Of a stretch of DNA of 8,197 nucleotides, positions 5,822 to 8,197 are shown piece by piece. The stretch's first letter is position 1; the number at the start of each line of letters is the position of its first letter. The position numbers and the translations under genes are program-made. Origin of the DNA: Campylobacterales bacterium (GTDB lineage Bacteria; Campylobacterota; Campylobacteria; Campylobacterales; Sulfurovaceae); assembly GCA_016937075.1 (NCBI GenBank), contig JAFGWQ010000179.1, positions 1 through 8,197 on the forward strand, written 5' to 3'. A model generated the notes under the pieces. The model searched no databases. It was not told the origin of the DNA and saw only the letters and a program-made list of their open reading frames with translations.

Positions 5822-5983
5822 ATGTCTGAAAACCTTGAAAACTATGAAGAAGAGATCTATACCGTTATTGACGGTAAAGAGTATAAAATAGTAGAGGGCG
5901 TTGAGTACACCGTACCGGCTGAAGAAGCTGCCAAAATGGGTGTTACAGAAACAAGTGAAGATACGTCTGAAGATATTGAATAA
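5822..5983 (+). CDS. Small highly acidic protein of unknown function with a tandem 8-residue repeat
   Basis: 53-residue protein that I do not recognise. It has no signal peptide or membrane segment. It carries 14 Glu and 3 Asp against 3 Lys, a net charge near -14. The centre holds two adjacent 8-residue units, TVIDGKEY and KIVEGVEY (residues 14-29), of the pattern [VI]-[IV]-[DE]-G-x-E-Y, which would suit two short beta hairpins. They are followed by TVPAEEAAKMG and an acidic Thr/Ser tail. Translation is supported by a strong GGAG site, by tight spacing (20 bases after the peptidase, 10 before the next gene), and by the next gene's ribosome site overlapping its stop. Because it directly precedes an ArdC-type gene, roles such as a DNA-mimic anti-defence protein or a partner or inhibitor of the downstream zincin can be imagined. 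Both are speculation; charge and context are the only evidence. Confidence 0.7.
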   Translation: MSENLENYEEEIYTVIDGKEYKIVEGVEYTVPAEEAAKMGVTETSEDTSEDIE

Positions 5984-5987
5984 AGGA
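5982..5987 (+). promoter_or_regulatory. Ribosome binding site of the ArdC-primase gene, overlapping the upstream stop
   Basis: AAAGGA shares bases with the TAA stop of the acidic gene (5981-5983) and lies 6 bases before ATG 5994. It indicates coupled translation of the two genes. Confidence 0.72.
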
Positions 5988-5993
5988 ATTAGT

Positions 5994-8197
5994 ATGTCGG
6001 AAACGAAAAACAGAAAAACATTTTATGAAGATCTTGTGGCTGAAAAAGTAATTGAAGCTATAGAAGCCGGTACAGCACCTTGGCTAAAGCCTTGGAGTGG
6101 AGAAGAGCTTTATCAAAATTATCCACGTAACGGACTTACCGGTAAAGACTATAATGGCATAAATAATATAAACTTATCGGTAAGTGGTTTTCAAGATCCA
6201 CGTTGGTACACCTTTAAGCAAGCTCAAAAGCTTGATGCTAAAGTCAAAAAAGGCGCAAAAGCTATAATGATTGAACATTGGAGATTTAAAGAATTAGTCC
6301 AGGAAATGGATGAAAATAATAATCCGATTTTTGGTGAAGACGGCAAGCCTAAAAAGATAGAAGTTAGATTAAAAAATCCAAAAGCTTCATATGCTTATGT
6401 ATTTAATGCTGAACAAATTGACGGACTGCCGGCTTTAGAAAAAAGAGAGCTGCCTGCTAAAAATTTTATGCCAAACACAATTGCTGAAGAAATTTTAAAA
6501 AATAGTGGTGCCGATATTAATCATGTTGGCGGTGGACGTGCTTTTTATGCTCCTCGCACAGATTCAATAACATTACCGCTAAAAGAGCAATTTGAAACGA
6601 TTGAAGGCTATTATGGTACAGCTCTACATGAGCTTGGCCACTGGACTGGCCATGAGAGTAGATTAAATAGGGATTTAAGCGGTAAATTTGGCACAGAAAG
6701 CTATGCAAGAGAAGAGCTAAGAGCCGAACTTGCTTCTTTTATGCTATCAAGCAAAATAGGTATTGATTTTGATCCATCACAACATTATTCATACATCGGC
6801 AGTTGGGTAAAAATATTAACAGAAGAAAAGCAAGAGATTTTTAAAGCATCAAGAGACGCTAAAAAAATAAGTGATTACATCGAAGGATTGAGCATGGAAA
6901 AAACAAATCAAAAAATGTATAACAATGACGGCAGATTGACAATGGAAGAGGCTATGAAAAGAATTGATATAAGTTTGGGTGACGCAAGCTTTGGAAATCC
7001 GGTTTATCTTAAAGATGGTACTGTTATCATGGAGCATTTAGCTGGTGAAACTGTTGGTACAGTCAAATCAGAAGGTTTATATCTTTTTGCCGGTGAAATT
7101 GGGAAAATGAAACCTTTAAAATCTCTTAGATTTGATGAAGCAAAAGCTTTAGTAGCAGATACATATTCTATAGAACAAATCAAGCAAGAAATAGATCCGA
7201 AAAAAATGGAAACATCCGGTGCGTTTTTGGATAGTCCTTACTATTATGATGAGATAAGAAATGAAATTAATTCATATTTGAAAGATATGAAGCTCACACT
7301 TGACCAAGATCTCCTTAAAGAATATGAAGCCGCGGTTGTAGGCATGATAGAAAGCGATGGAGGCTATACAATAGCCGAAGCGGTAAAAGAGGCCTATTTT
7401 GATGTAAACGAAAAAATACATATAGAGCAAGTAAATACAAAATTTGTATTATTTGATCCAATTACATTAAAAAATGTAGCAACTGCGGATACTCTTGAAG
7501 ATTTAAAACAAGAATATTTTGCTTTAACAAAAAATGAATTTTTTAAAGATATGAATACTCTTGTGTATGAAATGAAACAAAAAGAAAATGGTACATGGAT
7601 AGCTAATTATGACAAAAAGCTTGATGTGGATTGGAATAATTTTGAGAAATCAATTTCTCAATCTCAAGAGCATCTTGATAAAACTGCTATCCTTAATAAA
7701 CAAACCTATCTCTATGTACCAAGAGAGGAAAAAGAAGCTGCAAAAAGTGTTGGCTGCCGCTGGGATGCAGAAAATAAAGCCTGGTATGCCCCGAAAGGTA
7801 CAGAACTACAAAAAGTATCCGCATGGACGTTGAACAATCAACAAATTAAAATTGGTGCTTTTGTTGACGGAGGTGCCATGGATACAGATCCAATCGTTGC
7901 TTTTAGAGAAGAGTTAGCAAAAAGAGGGTTCGAGCTGTCAGGTAATCCGATTGCCGATGGTAATTTTCATAGAGTGAAAGTGCCAGGAGACAAAGGTGCA
8001 ACTAAAAGTGGATCTTATCGAATCCACAATGACGGCCGCCCGAATTTATACTTGAAAGATTTTAAAAATGATATAGAAGAAAGTATAAGTCACAAAGAGA
8101 GTTATTTTAGAGCTGGAGCAGATGATAAAACAATCGAAGCTCAAAAAGAAATAAATCGCATAAAATCTCTCCAGGCGCAAAAAGATCTTGAGAGAAA
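5994..8197 (+). CDS. Large multidomain ArdC-like antirestriction / zincin / DUF5710 / TraC-type primase protein (3' end outside window)
   Basis: Open frame of 734 codons running off the window. Residues 1-150 are an ArdC N-terminal ssDNA-binding domain (formerly DUF1738): APWLKPW at 28-34, YPRNGLTGKDYNGINNINL at 43-61, DPRWYTFKQA at 68-77 and VKKGAKAIMIEHW at 84-96. A zincin-like metallopeptidase follows (about 155-300): HELGH at 212-216 gives two zinc ligands and the catalytic Glu213, and YAREELRAE at 237-245 supplies the expected third acidic ligand (Glu240 or Glu241). Then IGSWVKILTEEKQEIFKASRDA is typical ArdC. Residues about 300-565 are unassigned. A DUF5710 module (about 571-610) shows TYLYVPREEKEAAKSVG, CRWDAENKAWYAP. 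From about 632 to 693, DPIVAFREELAKRGFEL, IADGNFHRVKVPGDKG and SGSYRIHNDGRP match the entry region of TraC-like plasmid primases, followed by a charged helix. TOPRIM and helicase-like parts would lie beyond the window. Such fusions are polyvalent proteins, thought to be delivered to the recipient, where they counter restriction and prime the entering strand; that role here is inferred. Confidence 0.87.
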   Translation, partial: MSETKNRKTFYEDLVAEKVIEAIEAGTAPWLKPWSGEELYQNYPRNGLTGKDYNGINNINLSVSGFQDPRWYTFKQAQKLDAKVKKGAKAIMIEHWRFKELVQEMDENNNPIFGEDGKPKKIEVRLKNPKASYAYVFNAEQIDGLPALEKRELPAKNFMPNTIAEEILKNSGADINHVGGGRAFYAPRTDSITLPLKEQFETIEGYYGTALHELGHWTGHESRLNRDLSGKFGTESYAREELRAELASFMLSSKIGIDFDPSQHYSYIGSWVKILTEEKQEIFKASRDAKKISDYIEGLSMEKTNQKMYNNDGRLTMEEAMKRIDISLGDASFGNPVYLKDGTVIMEHLAGETVGTVKSEGLYLFAGEIGKMKPLKSLRFDEAKALVADTYSIEQIKQEIDPKKMETSGAFLDSPYYYDEIRNEINSYLKDMKLTLDQDLLKEYEAAVVGMIESDGGYTIAEAVKEAYFDVNEKIHIEQVNTKFVLFDPITLKNVATADTLEDLKQEYFALTKNEFFKDMNTLVYEMKQKENGTWIANYDKKLDVDWNNFEKSISQSQEHLDKTAILNKQTYLYVPREEKEAAKSVGCRWDAENKAWYAPKGTELQKVSAWTLNNQQIKIGAFVDGGAMDTDPIVAFREELAKRGFELSGNPIADGNFHRVKVPGDKGATKSGSYRIHNDGRPNLYLKDFKNDIEESISHKESYFRAGADDKTIEAQKEINRIKSLQAQKDLER

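Noticed and set aside
6517..7037. Two short antisense open frames within the ArdC-primase gene
   Set aside because: They are shadows of the conserved zincin region and the sequence just after it; His/Ser-rich composition is an artefact of the opposite strand.
7609..7833. 74-codon + strand frame inside the ArdC-primase gene
   Set aside because: It is out of frame with a long continuous gene whose translation here gives a recognisable DUF5710 module, and it has no ribosome site.
1..8197. tRNA, rRNA, CRISPR array, insertion sequence, oriT or attachment site
   Set aside because: No clover-leaf, regularly spaced repeats, transposase, relaxase-type nick region or terminal repeats were seen; the window is almost entirely coding.

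Overview
The window is a segment of a conjugative element (plasmid or integrative conjugative element) from an AT-rich Gram-negative bacterium. Low GC, frequent AGA/ATA/AAA codons, compact operons with AAGGAG-type ribosome binding sites, and a trb-type transfer system followed by an ArdC-type gene would all fit Campylobacterota (Campylobacter, Arcobacter or Sulfurimonas relatives). That placement is an inference from composition and family resemblance, not proof. All recognised genes lie on the + strand, there is no intergenic gap above about 20 bases, and no promoter or terminator is visible, so the window looks like the interior of one long transfer operon.

Positions 28-5233 carry the distal half of a trb-type (P-type, MPF-T) type IV secretion system, in the order trbJ-trbL-trbF-trbG-trbH-like-trbI. 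This is the Ti-plasmid/ICE order rather than the RP4 order, and trbK is missing from its usual place between trbJ and trbL. In VirB terms it supplies the VirB5-like, VirB6, VirB8, VirB9, VirB7-like lipoprotein and VirB10 components. The ATPases and pilin (trbB, C, D, E) would be expected upstream of the window.

Positions 5238-5801 encode an exported NlpC/P60 cysteine peptidase, probably the cell-wall-opening enzyme of the system. It sits where other systems use a lytic transglycosylase. Positions 5822-5983 hold a 53-residue, very acidic protein with a tandem 8-residue repeat that I do not recognise.

From 5994 to the window end a single open frame encodes the first 734 residues of a very large multidomain protein. 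It has an ArdC-like N-terminal DNA-binding domain, a zincin metallopeptidase with HELGH, about 260 residues of unassigned sequence, a DUF5710 module, and the start of a TraC-type plasmid primase region. This is the architecture of the 'polyvalent' proteins of conjugative elements and phages, which are thought to enter the recipient with the DNA and protect or prime it. The likely logic of the locus is therefore: build the channel, open the wall, then deliver a multifunctional protein that helps the incoming single strand establish itself.
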